Notes: generated by a model from the letters alone, not told the origin. Shown: positions 58,001 through 64,000, numbered from the stretch's first letter. The stretch: 64,000 bases of DNA from Deinococcus rhizophilus (GCF_030271215.1 NZ_JASNGB010000001.1:1-64000); one strand, 5' to 3'. Translations and numbers: made by a program.

Positions 58001-58021
58001 GGGCGAGAGGGCGCGGGTCAC
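55004..58021 (-). CDS. DNA methyltransferase-ParB fusion protein
   Basis: 1005 aa from a GTG in a GTGA overlap; an ATG at 58033 is the alternative. Residues about 70-250 are a class I methyltransferase: EPSAGDGAIADAL (motif I, from 109), IELDDTRHAHL, and VMNPPFTAEGD (NPPF at 168-171), an N6-adenine type motif. A basic linker and a small barrel (DDVRVRTGRKDLAVIADL) follow. Residues about 360-520 are ParB-like: VEELAESILHKGLMQNL, VAGGRRLRALQLL and an HTH (GDIALRFGYSAKTVQQRL). The C-terminal 450 residues are helical and unassigned. It could methylate sites that the ParB part recognises. Confidence 0.82.
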   Translation of the reverse strand: MTRALSPDVQAVLREATISEDGLTLTLAGDLDRKLYQATAKAIEALGGKWNRKAQAHLFTSDVRQILAGVLDGDKLPKRNPLAFFETPQSLVELMLSFLGDVCGVRVLEPSAGDGAIADALLDAGAEVDVIELDDTRHAHLVGAGYQPVARDFLQFTPNERYPVIVMNPPFTAEGDAQAYITHIEHAWTNCLTPGGTLVAIAPSGFTFRQDKRAQAFRALVEDHGEYAENDASAFVESGTGVQTVTLCVRKPAPAQEVAMPVPTEQPAKTTRKSSKQAEAPAAPPLKPGDDVRVRTGRKDLAVIADLKGDEAQLLYADGTRIWMPVTALEKAATWAQPEQASPPVEAASEPQPVTPILDGSSQSLFRVEQLVASPLNPRQFFDPAAVEELAESILHKGLMQNLVGRVAENGQDVEVVAGGRRLRALQLLAEQGRIPADYLVPVRVQPLSDLEALQLATAENVERRNMTPIEEADAFAQMVALGATPGDIALRFGYSAKTVQQRLVLAEGLGEDGRELFNSGQIGLEQAQVIAQTSGPLRKHVVAEAKRGVVASGLRSLIQRSTLLVQSAKFDVPASGLEVVEDLFGDEPARFADPQAAMALQMDWAKARAKSLEGKKEQYFVDLKLVNSTYLSPSHDEYRDYGAPKELRGTVIMLSTITGEVREIRTCRASDIKSHEAKQQAEQRKQAASEASGSDGGAIRKSGWVDGHEARATALRGALVGDHKRGVALTILSMLGAEPVSLHTHFQHVHTVPIPTGLQRLRDLDAKLNGLLRVPDTAEPKNPVGRTFGHNSEGEDAYQVLQALLTLTLEELLDLQSVLIAQAVGRWREYNPMHAPYAFLTCLAADVGAKVTFKLTDDHLKAYPRDRLLELAADANLPYIAQNVGNLSTNKDIRAAILQHADELHARGYVPPLARFPEVAGPDPADAQYRADALALLSRLSDRQVGDLLEDLGHDPTDQDTAADALALVRQEIGDMDAGELREWAALKRMAEELGPDATATAAD

Positions 58022-58518
58022 TGCGGCCCCCATTCCACGCCGCCCTGAGCGCGGGTCAGGCCGGAGACGCGGGCCTCGATGTCGGCCAGGATCGCCTCAT
58101 GCTCCTCCAGCTGGCTCAGCAGAACCGGGGACGTGATGCTGGCCTTCAGCGCGGCGTAGCGGTCGGCGGCCTCCACGCGCTCCTCGGCGCAGTTGTTGGG
58201 GTTCAGCGCGTAGTGCAGCGCGTTCTCGGCGGCGTCGCGCAGGGCGGGCTGGCAGCAGTCCATTGGCTTGCGCTTGAACTCGCGCGGGCCGTCCTTGGTC
58301 GGCAGCGTCAGATACGTGATGCCGGGGGCGCCGCAGTGGGGGCAGGCCATCGGCAGGGTGCTGAGGCGGGCGGTGCGCTTCGCTTCGCGCTGCTGCTGCC
58401 GGGTCTCGATGCTGCGCTGGAGGCTGCGCCGGGCGTTGGGCGACGCCATGAGCATCCGGGCGAGGCTGAGGGTCTGCGGGTCGATCTGCTCGGTGGGAAT
58501 GGGCTCGGCGTTGCTCAC
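58018..58518 (-). CDS. Zinc-ribbon hypothetical protein
   Basis: 166 aa. Helical basic N-terminus, then MACPHCGAPG and a later MDCCQPAL, four cysteines that can bind zinc, and a helical C-terminus (SPVLLSQLEEHEAILADIEAR). Sits between the replication initiator and the methyltransferase-ParB gene and overlaps both by 4 nt. Not recognised. Confidence 0.68.
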   Translation of the reverse strand: MSNAEPIPTEQIDPQTLSLARMLMASPNARRSLQRSIETRQQQREAKRTARLSTLPMACPHCGAPGITYLTLPTKDGPREFKRKPMDCCQPALRDAAENALHYALNPNNCAEERVEAADRYAALKASITSPVLLSQLEEHEAILADIEARVSGLTRAQGGVEWGPQ

Positions 58519-59456
58519 GGCTTCGCTCCTTGGATGCGCGCCCGCACGAGGTCAGACACGCTGGCCTTCGCGGGGGCGGCGGGGGTTTGGGGGACGCGGA
58601 CGATCTCCTGGTCCAGCAGCCGGATGAAGGGGGTGCGCCAGGCGTCGAGCTTCTTTTCCTTGGCCTCAGCCTTCGCGGCGCGGCGTAGCTCGCCGATACG
58701 CTCTGGGGTCAGGTCACCCCAGGTCTCACGGTCGGGATCCTCGGCCAGCAGCTCGCCGTAGAACCGCTCGCCCATCGCGGAGCGCAGCGCGGCTTCGCCG
58801 GGCCGGGCCGGAACTTTTTCAGTGCCCGTGGCCTGATCTGTTCCGTGCCCACCTTCCGACTGAGCACCTGAAGCGGGTCGAGCATTCGCTTTCTCGGCCC
58901 CGCCAGGGGCCTCGGCGCGATCAGCGCCGCTTCCGGAGCGTTGACCTTTTCCGGCTTCCTGGGTCGCGGCGGCGGAGCGCTTCGCGCCCTCCTCTGCCGT
59001 ACTCTCTGACGTAATCTCTGCTTCCTTATTAAGGGTTGTGGGGTTTGTCGTGAAGTGCTTGCGGACTTTCCCCACAACCGGTTGTTGGGTTTCCCGATAA
59101 CCACTTGTGGGGTTTCCCAACAAGTGCAGGGCCTCTTCCAACTCGTCGCCTTTGATCCGGTAGTGGGTCCGGTTGTTCTCCCCGCCGGTCGCCACTTCGA
59201 GGTAGGGCTCGCAGGTTTTGTGGCATCGGCGGACCTGATCGGGCGAGAGCAGCATCTCGGCCTTCCACTCCTTGAGCGTCTTGTAAAACCAGCCTTCGGG
59301 GTTATCGGTGCGCTCGCTCCAGTACAGGCACTGCGAGAGAAAAGCGGCGGCGGTGTAGTCGCCCAGCAGGTACACGAAGGGGACTGGGACCGGGATGTTC
59401 TTCTCCCGGCCCATGAACTGGGCAACCAGCGCCACGCCCCGGTTCTTGGCCCTCAT
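58515..59456 (-). CDS. Phage replication initiator (O-like/replisome organiser)
   Basis: 313 aa from the ATG at 59456 (ATGA overlap). Residues about 15-105 are a winged-helix-type domain (VPFVYLLGDYTAAAFLSQCL, FYKTLKEWKAEMLLSPDQV), like N-terminal domains of phage replisome organisers. A long Ala/Glu/Gly-rich linker (about 140-225) leads to a C-terminal helical domain (WGDLTPERIGELRRAAKAE). Iteron-like repeats lie inside the gene at 59035-59123, as the lambda origin lies inside gene O. Confidence 0.72.
   Translation of the reverse strand: MRAKNRGVALVAQFMGREKNIPVPVPFVYLLGDYTAAAFLSQCLYWSERTDNPEGWFYKTLKEWKAEMLLSPDQVRRCHKTCEPYLEVATGGENNRTHYRIKGDELEEALHLLGNPTSGYRETQQPVVGKVRKHFTTNPTTLNKEAEITSESTAEEGAKRSAAATQEAGKGQRSGSGADRAEAPGGAEKANARPASGAQSEGGHGTDQATGTEKVPARPGEAALRSAMGERFYGELLAEDPDRETWGDLTPERIGELRRAAKAEAKEKKLDAWRTPFIRLLDQEIVRVPQTPAAPAKASVSDLVRARIQGAKP
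59026..59123. other. Candidate replication origin: iterons inside the initiator gene
   Basis: The octamer TTGTKGGG occurs five times in 88 bp, on both strands: plus strand at 59036, 59082 and 59105; minus strand at 59070-59077 and 59116-59123. The last two plus copies extend to a shared 14-mer TTGTKGGGTTTCCC. An AT-rich TTATTAA (59026-59032) adjoins. The layout matches iteron origins bound by their own initiator. Confidence 0.6.
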
Positions 59457-60256
59457 GCGGCCACCACCCTGGGCAGCCAGCGCCCGCCGGTCGCCATGCA
59501 CCGGCAGTGGGGCGTCAGCAGGGGCAGGGGTACGCCGGGGTGACCCATCTGGACGGCTTCCCACTGCTTGCGCGGCAGCTCCCGCCAGACGTTGTCATGA
59601 GCCTCCCAGCCCAACGTGCAGGCGATCATGCCGTCCCACTCGGGCTTCCCGTGGCGGCACAGCCCGCAGACCTCGCCCCGCAGCGCCAGGCGGTCGGTCG
59701 TGGCGACGGGCACCTGGGCGACCTCGGCCATCAGCGCCGCCCGCGCCTCGCGGTCCAGCGTGCTGGGCATCGGCCCGCTCGCCGTGGCCGCGAGGTACGC
59801 CGCTTCGCTGACCTCGTGCTCGTTGTAGAGGTACGTGGTGCCCTTGCCCCGGCGCTTGTGGATCGTGCTCGCCGTGGTTCCGCAACGGCGGCAGGTCCGG
59901 GAGGTTCCGCCCTCCTGCCGCCCGGAGATGAACACCGTCTCGCCCCAGTCGTGCGTGCAGGGGTGCTGCCAGTCCGCCCGGTCGCGGAGGTGAAACCCGT
60001 CCACGCCCTCGACCGGCCAGGCCTTGAACACGGGCTCGACGAACCCGGCATCCCGGGCGACGACCTTGCACTCGGTCGCGCTGGGAAGACGCGAGGCCGT
60101 GCGCCACAGCAGCAGTTCGCGCCGCCCGCTCTCCCGCACGACCGCCCGCAGGTGCAGGCCCCGCGAGACCGTCCGCCGGGCCACCTGGCCCGCCGCTGCC
60201 GCCGCGAACATCTCGGTCAGCACGTCGGTCAAGGGAGCGGCCTCAGTCGCTGGCAT
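59453..60256 (-). CDS. Zinc-binding hypothetical early protein
   Basis: 267 aa. Two cysteine clusters: TCRRCGTTAST in the middle (about 120) and EVCGLCRHGKPEW (about 195), plus CRCMATGG near the end, enough for two or three zinc sites. N-terminus helical (VLTEMFAAAAAGQVARR) followed by basic strands. Located between the HNH gene and the initiator. No family recognised; nucleic-acid binding is plausible. Confidence 0.68.
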   Translation of the reverse strand: MPATEAAPLTDVLTEMFAAAAAGQVARRTVSRGLHLRAVVRESGRRELLLWRTASRLPSATECKVVARDAGFVEPVFKAWPVEGVDGFHLRDRADWQHPCTHDWGETVFISGRQEGGTSRTCRRCGTTASTIHKRRGKGTTYLYNEHEVSEAAYLAATASGPMPSTLDREARAALMAEVAQVPVATTDRLALRGEVCGLCRHGKPEWDGMIACTLGWEAHDNVWRELPRKQWEAVQMGHPGVPLPLLTPHCRCMATGGRWLPRVVAA

Positions 60257-60746
60257 GGGCCACCTCCAGCGGTAGAGGGTTCAGGCGGGCGAAGGCCCCG
60301 TAGAGGGCGACAGCGGCCCCGTTGTAGGCAGCGGCGGCCAGCTCCACCGTGGTGAAGGTGCCCAGGTAGATTTGCGCCCCGCTCTTGTGGATGGTGGCCC
60401 GGAACTTCCCCTTGTGGGGGCTGACCCCCTTCACGCCGGTCTTGCTGTTGCGGTGCGCTCGCCTGTTCCAGGCGTTCTCCTGGGCCGTACAGGCCCGCAG
60501 GTTGGCGCGGCGGTTGTCCAGGGGGTCGCCGTTGATGTGGTCCTTGTACCCGCCGCCCTTCTCGTCGCGCAGCAGGAGGTGCATCTCCAGCGTGGCGCTG
60601 CGCACGCCCTCCTTGCGCCAGTAGGTGCGGGGATAACCGCGGCGGCTCAGGTGCCAGCGGTGCTGCGAGAGCAGGGCGAGGTCGGCATCGTCGCAAAGCG
60701 CCACCCTGCCCTTCCCCCGCCGTCCATGCAACTGGATTTCGGCCAT
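60243..60746 (-). CDS. HNH endonuclease with AP2 domain
   Basis: 167 aa. HNH core: LEMHLLLRDEKGGGYKDHING, then NRRANLRACTAQEN, the HNH_3 pattern with catalytic H70 and metal-binding Asn. Residues 103-155 are an AP2-type DNA-binding domain (GVKGVSPHKGKFRATIH, IYLGTFTTVELAAAAYNGAA). Such HNH-AP2 genes are free-standing homing endonucleases that move between phage genomes. Overlaps the next gene by 14 nt. Confidence 0.88.
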   Translation of the reverse strand: MAEIQLHGRRGKGRVALCDDADLALLSQHRWHLSRRGYPRTYWRKEGVRSATLEMHLLLRDEKGGGYKDHINGDPLDNRRANLRACTAQENAWNRRAHRNSKTGVKGVSPHKGKFRATIHKSGAQIYLGTFTTVELAAAAYNGAAVALYGAFARLNPLPLEVAHASD

Positions 60747-60747
60747 C

Positions 60748-61662
60748 TCAGCCCACCGCCCCCAGCGCCTCGGCCTCGCCGGGCAGCCCGGCAGGGTTGG
60801 CCCGCCACTGCGCCAGCAGCGTCTTGGGCTTGAGGCACCGCTCGATGGCGGCCAGGGCCTTGCGGCCCTCCGCCTCGGTCAGGTCGGCGCTGGTCGCTAG
60901 GGGCGCGTCCCGGCGGTCGGCCAGCCAGGACGTGAAGGCCAGCCGCTCCTCGCGCTCCAGCAGCCAGCGGCGGCCCTCCAGATGCGCGGCGATCTGGCCC
61001 TTGGTGCCCCGCGTGATCGGGTCAATACGGGAGTTCGGCAAGTCGCCCTCCGTTTCAGACTCGTGGGGAGCGCTGTCGTACGACTGCGGCGGATGGAGGC
61101 TGGTCAGCGCCGCCTTCAGGTGCTTGTAGACCTCGCGCTGGAGGCCCAGGTCGTCCGGCAGTTCGGACCTGAGTTGCTCCATCGCCTGGACGAGGTGCGC
61201 CCCACCGGGGCTGCGCTCGTGCTCGGGCCGCGCCCACTCGGGCAACTCGGGCAGGGTGATCGGCTCGCGCTTCTTGTCATCCCAGTCGCCCCAGAACTTG
61301 GGCAGGTCGTAGAGGTAGCGCCCGATGCCGAACTGGACGGCGCAGCGCTTGAGGGCGTCGGAGGCGGCGGCCTTCATCGTGCCCGCATCTCCCTCGCCCG
61401 CCTCCCCGAAGTCCTCACGGGTGACGCCCAGGACGGTGAGGCTGCCGTGGACGGTGGGCGTGGGGGTGCCAGCGACCTCACGGCAACGGAACTCCCAGGC
61501 ATCCGGGCAGATCGCGTCGAGGCGACTCTGCACGGCGCGGGCGTCCACGTAGGCCACCAGCAGGGCGCGGCTGCGGTCCTTGGACAGGGCCTGGGGCTTC
61601 CAGCCGACGAGGTGGGCGGGGAAGGGCATCTCCAGCCGCCGCTGAATGTCAGAGAGCTTCAC
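60748..61662 (-). CDS. Rad52/DdrA-like single-strand annealing protein
   Basis: 304 aa from a GTG. The Rad52 family pattern covers the first 150 residues: LVAYVDARAVQSRLDAICPD, HGSLTVLGVTREDFGEAGE, and KAAASDALKRCAVQFGIGRYLYDLP, the conserved Rad52/DdrA core. It would anneal single strands in phage recombination. The C-terminal 150 residues are charged helices not found in short DdrA and could bind partner proteins. Deinococcus cells carry DdrA in their radiation response, so this phage copy may come from or interfere with it. Confidence 0.85.
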   Translation of the reverse strand: MKLSDIQRRLEMPFPAHLVGWKPQALSKDRSRALLVAYVDARAVQSRLDAICPDAWEFRCREVAGTPTPTVHGSLTVLGVTREDFGEAGEGDAGTMKAAASDALKRCAVQFGIGRYLYDLPKFWGDWDDKKREPITLPELPEWARPEHERSPGGAHLVQAMEQLRSELPDDLGLQREVYKHLKAALTSLHPPQSYDSAPHESETEGDLPNSRIDPITRGTKGQIAAHLEGRRWLLEREERLAFTSWLADRRDAPLATSADLTEAEGRKALAAIERCLKPKTLLAQWRANPAGLPGEAEALGAVG

Positions 61663-61891
61663 GTGGGGCCTCCTGGGGCACGGCGTCCTGAATGCGCCGG
61701 GTGAGGTACAGCAGGAACAGGGCCGCCGCGATCTCCGGGACGGCCAGCAGCAGGCGCAGGGGTTCAGTCACCGCCAGGGCGCCGTGTTTCAGGGCGTCGT
61801 GGGTCAGCACGACCGCCAGCAGCACGAGCGGCAGCACCAGCAGCAGCCCCAGGGGGCCAACGCCGAACTGTGCGCGAAGGTAAGAGCGCAT
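61649..61891 (-). CDS. Small two-helix membrane protein
   Basis: 80 aa. Two hydrophobic helices, about 11-30 (VGPLGLLLVLPLVLLAVVL) and 45-65 (LRLLLAVPEIAAALFLLYL). Overlaps the Rad52-like gene by 14 nt and joins the preceding gene by TGATG. Unknown; early membrane proteins often act in superinfection immunity or host takeover. Confidence 0.65.
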   Translation of the reverse strand: MRSYLRAQFGVGPLGLLLVLPLVLLAVVLTHDALKHGALAVTEPLRLLLAVPEIAAALFLLYLTRRIQDAVPQEAPREAL

Positions 61892-62163
61892 CAGGCCGCT
61901 CTCCCGTCAAGGTGACGCTCGCGCCTATGGCGTAGAGCGCGGTCTTGCTTCCGCAGCCGCTCAGCCCCCTGGGGGGTCAGTCGGTAGGTGTTGCCTGGTA
62001 GCCGCTCGGCGTCGCCCCGGTCCATCAGCGTCTTCAGCCGGGCGCGAGCGGCCTCCACCACGATCTTCAGGCGGGCCGCGACCTGCTCGGCTGTCCTGAC
62101 GGGCGCGTGGCGGCTCGCGCCCAGGACACGCATGGTCTGAACCTGCTCTGCCTGGCGGGGCAT
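61891..62163 (-). CDS. Small winged-helix DNA-binding protein
   Basis: 90 aa. HTH-wing pattern: APVRTAEQVAARLKIVVEAAR, ARLKTLMDRGDAERLPGN, TYRLTPQGAERLRKQ, then a basic tail RHRRERHLDG. Likely an early regulator or a DNA-binding accessory. Joined to both neighbours by one-base overlaps. Confidence 0.72.
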   Translation of the reverse strand: MPRQAEQVQTMRVLGASRHAPVRTAEQVAARLKIVVEAARARLKTLMDRGDAERLPGNTYRLTPQGAERLRKQDRALRHRRERHLDGRAA

Positions 62164-62408
62164 CAGCGGCCCTTCCTGAGCTGGTAGAGCAGTTCGTCGG
62201 TGTTGTCCTGATCGTCCACAGACAGGGGTGCGGTGTCTGCCCTGGCCTCGTCCTGCGAGAAGGCGCTCTGGCCCAGGAGAGCCAGCAGCGCGTCGGCGTG
62301 GTCTACCGCGTCGACAGCGACGTGCCGGGGGGCGCGCTCAGGGTTGGCGCTCAGCAGCGCGGCCTGGGCGCTTTTGGCCAGGAGTGCGCGGGGCGAGAGG
62401 CGCGTCAC
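62163..62408 (-). CDS. Small hypothetical early protein
   Basis: 81 aa from a GTG at 62408 in a GTGA overlap. Helical N-terminus (SPRALLAKSAQAALLSA), an acidic middle (SQDEARADTAPLSVDDQDN) and a basic end. Not recognised. Confidence 0.62.
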   Translation of the reverse strand: MTRLSPRALLAKSAQAALLSANPERAPRHVAVDAVDHADALLALLGQSAFSQDEARADTAPLSVDDQDNTDELLYQLRKGR

Positions 62409-62602
62409 CGCGTCACCTCCCGCACAGGCGCCGCCTGGGGATGGTCGCACTCGGGGCACACGGTCAGGGAGGCGTCGTAGGTCCCGCCGCAGTGGTGGCA
62501 CCACGCGCTGGGGCGGTAGCCACAGCCCACCATGGGGCGGGTGGCAAGTTCGCGGCGCAGCAGTTCGATCTGCGCGAGGTTGCGGGCAGCGTGCGAGGTC
62601 AT
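62405..62602 (-). CDS. Small zinc-ribbon protein
   Basis: 65 aa from the ATG at 62602; the longer frame is a shadow. One helix then WCHHCGGTYDASLTVCPECDH, a C-x2-C...C-x2-C zinc ribbon. Overlaps both neighbours by 4 nt. Probably binds nucleic acid; otherwise unknown. Confidence 0.7.
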   Translation of the reverse strand: MTSHAARNLAQIELLRRELATRPMVGCGYRPSAWCHHCGGTYDASLTVCPECDHPQAAPVREVTR

Positions 62603-63012
62603 GCCGCCACCGCCAGCAGCGACCGCAGCTTGGGCCGGGCGTAGACCCAGGGGGTGATGTAGACCTCGGGCCACCAGTAGTTGCCGCGCTGACGGCTGAT
62701 GGGCAGCGAGATCGGGCGCACCCACAGGTGGACGCCGTGCTCCTCCTGAATCCGCTGGAGCGTCGGCTCCACCTCGCCGGTTGGGCAGACCTCCTCGATC
62801 ACGTGGCAGGTGCGCCCGCTGGGCAGGCGGCCAAGCCAGCCGGGCACGAACACCAGGCGCGTCCAGCCCTCGCCCGCAGCCTGCGGCGAGACGGAGTGGC
62901 GGAAAAGGCGGCGCTTGCCGAGGCGGGAGGAGAGGTCGAGCGGCTGGCCGTCTACCACGGTGGACAGCGGGCGCTTGAGCGGGTCGAGGATGGAAGCCTG
63001 TGGTACAGTCAT
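62599..63012 (-). CDS. Hypothetical early protein
   Basis: 137 aa. Beta-rich (GWTRLVFVPGWLGRLPSG, HLWVRPISLPISRQRGN) with a helical start and an aromatic patch (YWWPEVYITPWVYARP). GAGG precedes the ATG. First gene after the hairpin at 63036. Not recognised. Confidence 0.65.
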   Translation of the reverse strand: MTVPQASILDPLKRPLSTVVDGQPLDLSSRLGKRRLFRHSVSPQAAGEGWTRLVFVPGWLGRLPSGRTCHVIEEVCPTGEVEPTLQRIQEEHGVHLWVRPISLPISRQRGNYWWPEVYITPWVYARPKLRSLLAVAA

Positions 63013-63035
63013 GAAGACCTCGAAAGTTCGTAGGC

Positions 63036-63065
63036 GGGCGCGTGTTCGGACGCGCCCTCTTCTTT
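63036..63065 (+). terminator. Hairpin with T-rich tail near the start of the early operon
   Basis: Stem GGGCGCGT (63036-63043) with ACGCGCCC (63050-63057), loop 6 nt, followed by TCTTCTTTT on the plus strand. As drawn it terminates plus-strand transcripts, although no gene precedes it there. On the minus strand the same hairpin could act as an early antitermination or pause site. Confidence 0.6.
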
Positions 63066-63069
63066 TGGC

Positions 63070-63267
63070 TCAGGCCGGGCGAATTCCTTTGGCCTGCTCG
63101 TGACGCGCCTGAGGCGCGGGCGGAGTGATGGGATGAGGGGCCAGCCCCCGGACGTCGAGCCCAGCGGCGGCGGCCCGCTCCAGCACGAAGGCGCCGAAGT
63201 GGTGGGCGATGACTGGACACGGCTCGCGGCGGATGCGGACCTCGGTGATGGAGTTCTTGCGGATCAT
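63070..63267 (-). CDS. Small hypothetical early protein
   Basis: 65 aa. Strand then helix (ITEVRIRREPCPVIAHHFG, AFVLERAAAAGLDVRGL), Pro-rich end. Translated right after the Cro-like gene (ATGA overlap), so expressed early. Unknown. Confidence 0.6.
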   Translation of the reverse strand: MIRKNSITEVRIRREPCPVIAHHFGAFVLERAAAAGLDVRGLAPHPITPPAPQARHEQAKGIRPA

Positions 63268-63527
63268 GCAGCCCCCTCTTGCTCTAGCAGTTTTTTGGTA
63301 ATTGAGGCATCCCAGAGTGCTTCAACTGGTACAGCTAGGGCCTCCGCAATGGGGGCTGCAACGCTGACCACGGCGTCTTCGACGACACCGCGCTCCTGCT
63401 TCTGGATGGTCGAAAGTTTTACGCCAGAGACGTCGGAAAGCTGCTGCTGGGTCAGCTTTCTCCACGCCCTGAGCGTCTGGAGCTGGCTCAGGCCATAGGC
63501 CCTAACAGGTGAGGTTGTCGGCTCCAT
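63264..63527 (-). CDS. Cro-like XRE repressor
   Basis: 87 aa from the ATG at 63527, which is 6 nt after the -10 box TAGACT, with TTGAAT 17 bp upstream. HTH at about residues 22-45 (LTQQQLSDVSGVKLSTIQKQ), preceded by a basic helix. Divergent from the CI-like gene across shared operators; first gene of the early operon. Small size and position fit a Cro-type lytic switch protein. Confidence 0.8.
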   Translation of the reverse strand: MEPTTSPVRAYGLSQLQTLRAWRKLTQQQLSDVSGVKLSTIQKQERGVVEDAVVSVAAPIAEALAVPVEALWDASITKKLLEQEGAA

Positions 63528-63535
63528 ACCCACAG

Positions 63536-63635
63536 TCTAGCAGTCATATTCTAGCAATTCAATGCTAGAGCGGGTGAAGTGTGGCGGATCGGGAACCTCG
63601 TCAGTAGCATTACCGTACTAGCAGCCAAATGCTAA
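63536..63635. promoter_or_regulatory. Phage operator region (lysis-lysogeny switch)
   Basis: Palindrome TCTAGCA-ATTCAA-TGCTAGA (63550-63569); a second TCTAGCA half-site at 63536-63542; and a weaker operator CTAGCA-GCCAAA-TGCTAA (63618-63635), with the same 6-bp spacer. The first two cover the -35/-10 region of the Cro-like gene, the third lies at the CI-like promoter. Typical paired operators for CI and Cro. Confidence 0.8.
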
Positions 63636-63643
63636 CCACGCCT

Positions 63644-64000
63644 ATGCCCAGACCCCGCGCCAGAGCCAACCAGAAGGTCATCCCCAAATGGGCAGAGGCC
63701 CTAAGGGAGCGGCGCATTGCCCTCGGTCTGTCCCAGGAAGACATCACCGAGAAAACCGCCGACCTGGTGTCACAGCGCAGCGTCTCCGCACTGGAGACGG
63801 GCTCTACCCCCCTGAGCGGAATGGCGATTGGACGCGTCGTCGCGCTCGCACGTGCGTTGGGCTGGACACTGGCCGAGATGCAGCGGGCCACCGGGGTAGA
63901 TCTCGGCATTGCAGAGGCATCCACGGTCGGCGAGGGGAGCGCGGACGTCTATCCCCTCTCTGCCGCACTCAACCCCGAGAAACCCGGCGGGGCGATTGAC
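63644..64000 (+). CDS. CI-like repressor, N-terminal part (cut by window edge)
   Basis: 119 codons visible. HTH at about residues 27-52 (GLSQEDITEKTADLVSQRS) after a basic start; then a linker. The visible C-terminus (DVYPLSAALNPEKPGG) resembles the beginning of LexA/CI-type S24 peptidase domains. The start is ATG 63644, 8 nt after the third operator. It should hold the prophage silent and be removed by induction through the host DNA-damage response. Confidence 0.8.
   Translation, partial: MPRPRARANQKVIPKWAEALRERRIALGLSQEDITEKTADLVSQRSVSALETGSTPLSGMAIGRVVALARALGWTLAEMQRATGVDLGIAEASTVGEGSADVYPLSAALNPEKPGGAID

Noticed and set aside
54995..58048. 1017-codon plus-strand open frame opposite the methyltransferase-ParB gene
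   Set aside because: Shadow frame; the minus strand carries EPSAGDG, NPPF and ParB motifs in one frame.
59035..59123. CRISPR-like short repeats
   Set aside because: Repeats are 8-14 bp, on both strands and unevenly spaced, with no spacers of constant length and no cas genes; an iteron origin fits better.
1..64000. Insertion sequences, transposases, rRNA genes or an integrase
   Set aside because: None of the translated frames shows DDE, HUH or tyrosine/serine recombinase motifs, and no rRNA-like sequence was seen. An integrase is expected beyond the right edge.

Overview
The window is high-GC DNA that reads as a Deinococcus-like chromosome or large replicon carrying an almost complete temperate siphophage (prophage). 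The host guess is an inference. It rests on the GC-rich codon use, a Rad52/DdrA-like annealing protein, and several genes whose -10 hexamer ends exactly 6 nt before the start codon, the layout of the leaderless transcripts common in Deinococcus. Nothing in the window names the species, and both ends cut through genes.

Left part (1-7.1 kb). A partial secreted protein and a DUF3006 protein come first. A type IIL (MmeI-like) fused restriction-modification enzyme follows, with a small XRE regulator as its apparent controller. Facing away from it, from a shared palindromic promoter, runs a tightly overlapping five-gene operon of unknown function that ends in a DUF3560 protein. Whether this block is host, island or phage cannot be decided here; the phage's left end probably lies between about 3.5 and 7.5 kb.

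Phage late region, nearly all on the minus strand and read from right to left: terminase small and large subunits (43.2-40.8 kb), portal, two small ORFs, prohead protease with a nested scaffold, DUF2190 decoration protein, major capsid protein, head-tail connectors, tail completion protein, tail tube, tail chaperones joined by a GGGAAAA -1 frameshift, two inserted envelope proteins, a 2475-aa tape measure with an NlpC/P60 domain, distal tail proteins and a beta-helix tailspike. A plus-strand pair encoding an O-antigen-ligase-like polymerase converges on the tailspike gene. The lysis cassette (M15 endolysin and small membrane proteins, 12.4-9.1 kb), two regulators and an excisionase-like protein complete this side. 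Three copies of a 39-bp repeat mark cassette borders at 8.2, 9.1 and 12.5 kb.

Between early and late genes (43.4-48.6 kb) lies a five-gene operon whose neighbours all overlap by 4 nt: ParB-like nuclease-fold protein, cupin, PAPS-reductase-like PP-loop ATPase, DUF3440/IbrA-like PP-loop protein, and an IbrB-like ParB protein. Upstream of it are a tRNA-like element and a lipoprotein gene. This operon is the best candidate here for an undescribed nucleotide-sulfur or DNA-targeted system.

Early region (48.8-63.5 kb, minus strand). It holds a Cro-like repressor, small winged-helix and zinc-ribbon proteins, a Rad52/DdrA-like annealing protein, an HNH-AP2 endonuclease, a replication initiator gene with internal iterons (likely origin), a 1005-aa methyltransferase-ParB fusion, a DnaQ-like exonuclease, an ASCH protein, a VRR-NUC nuclease and several unknowns. 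At the right edge a CI-like repressor is transcribed the other way across palindromic operators (TCTAGCA-N6-TGCTAGA). No integrase is visible, so it presumably lies to the right of the window.
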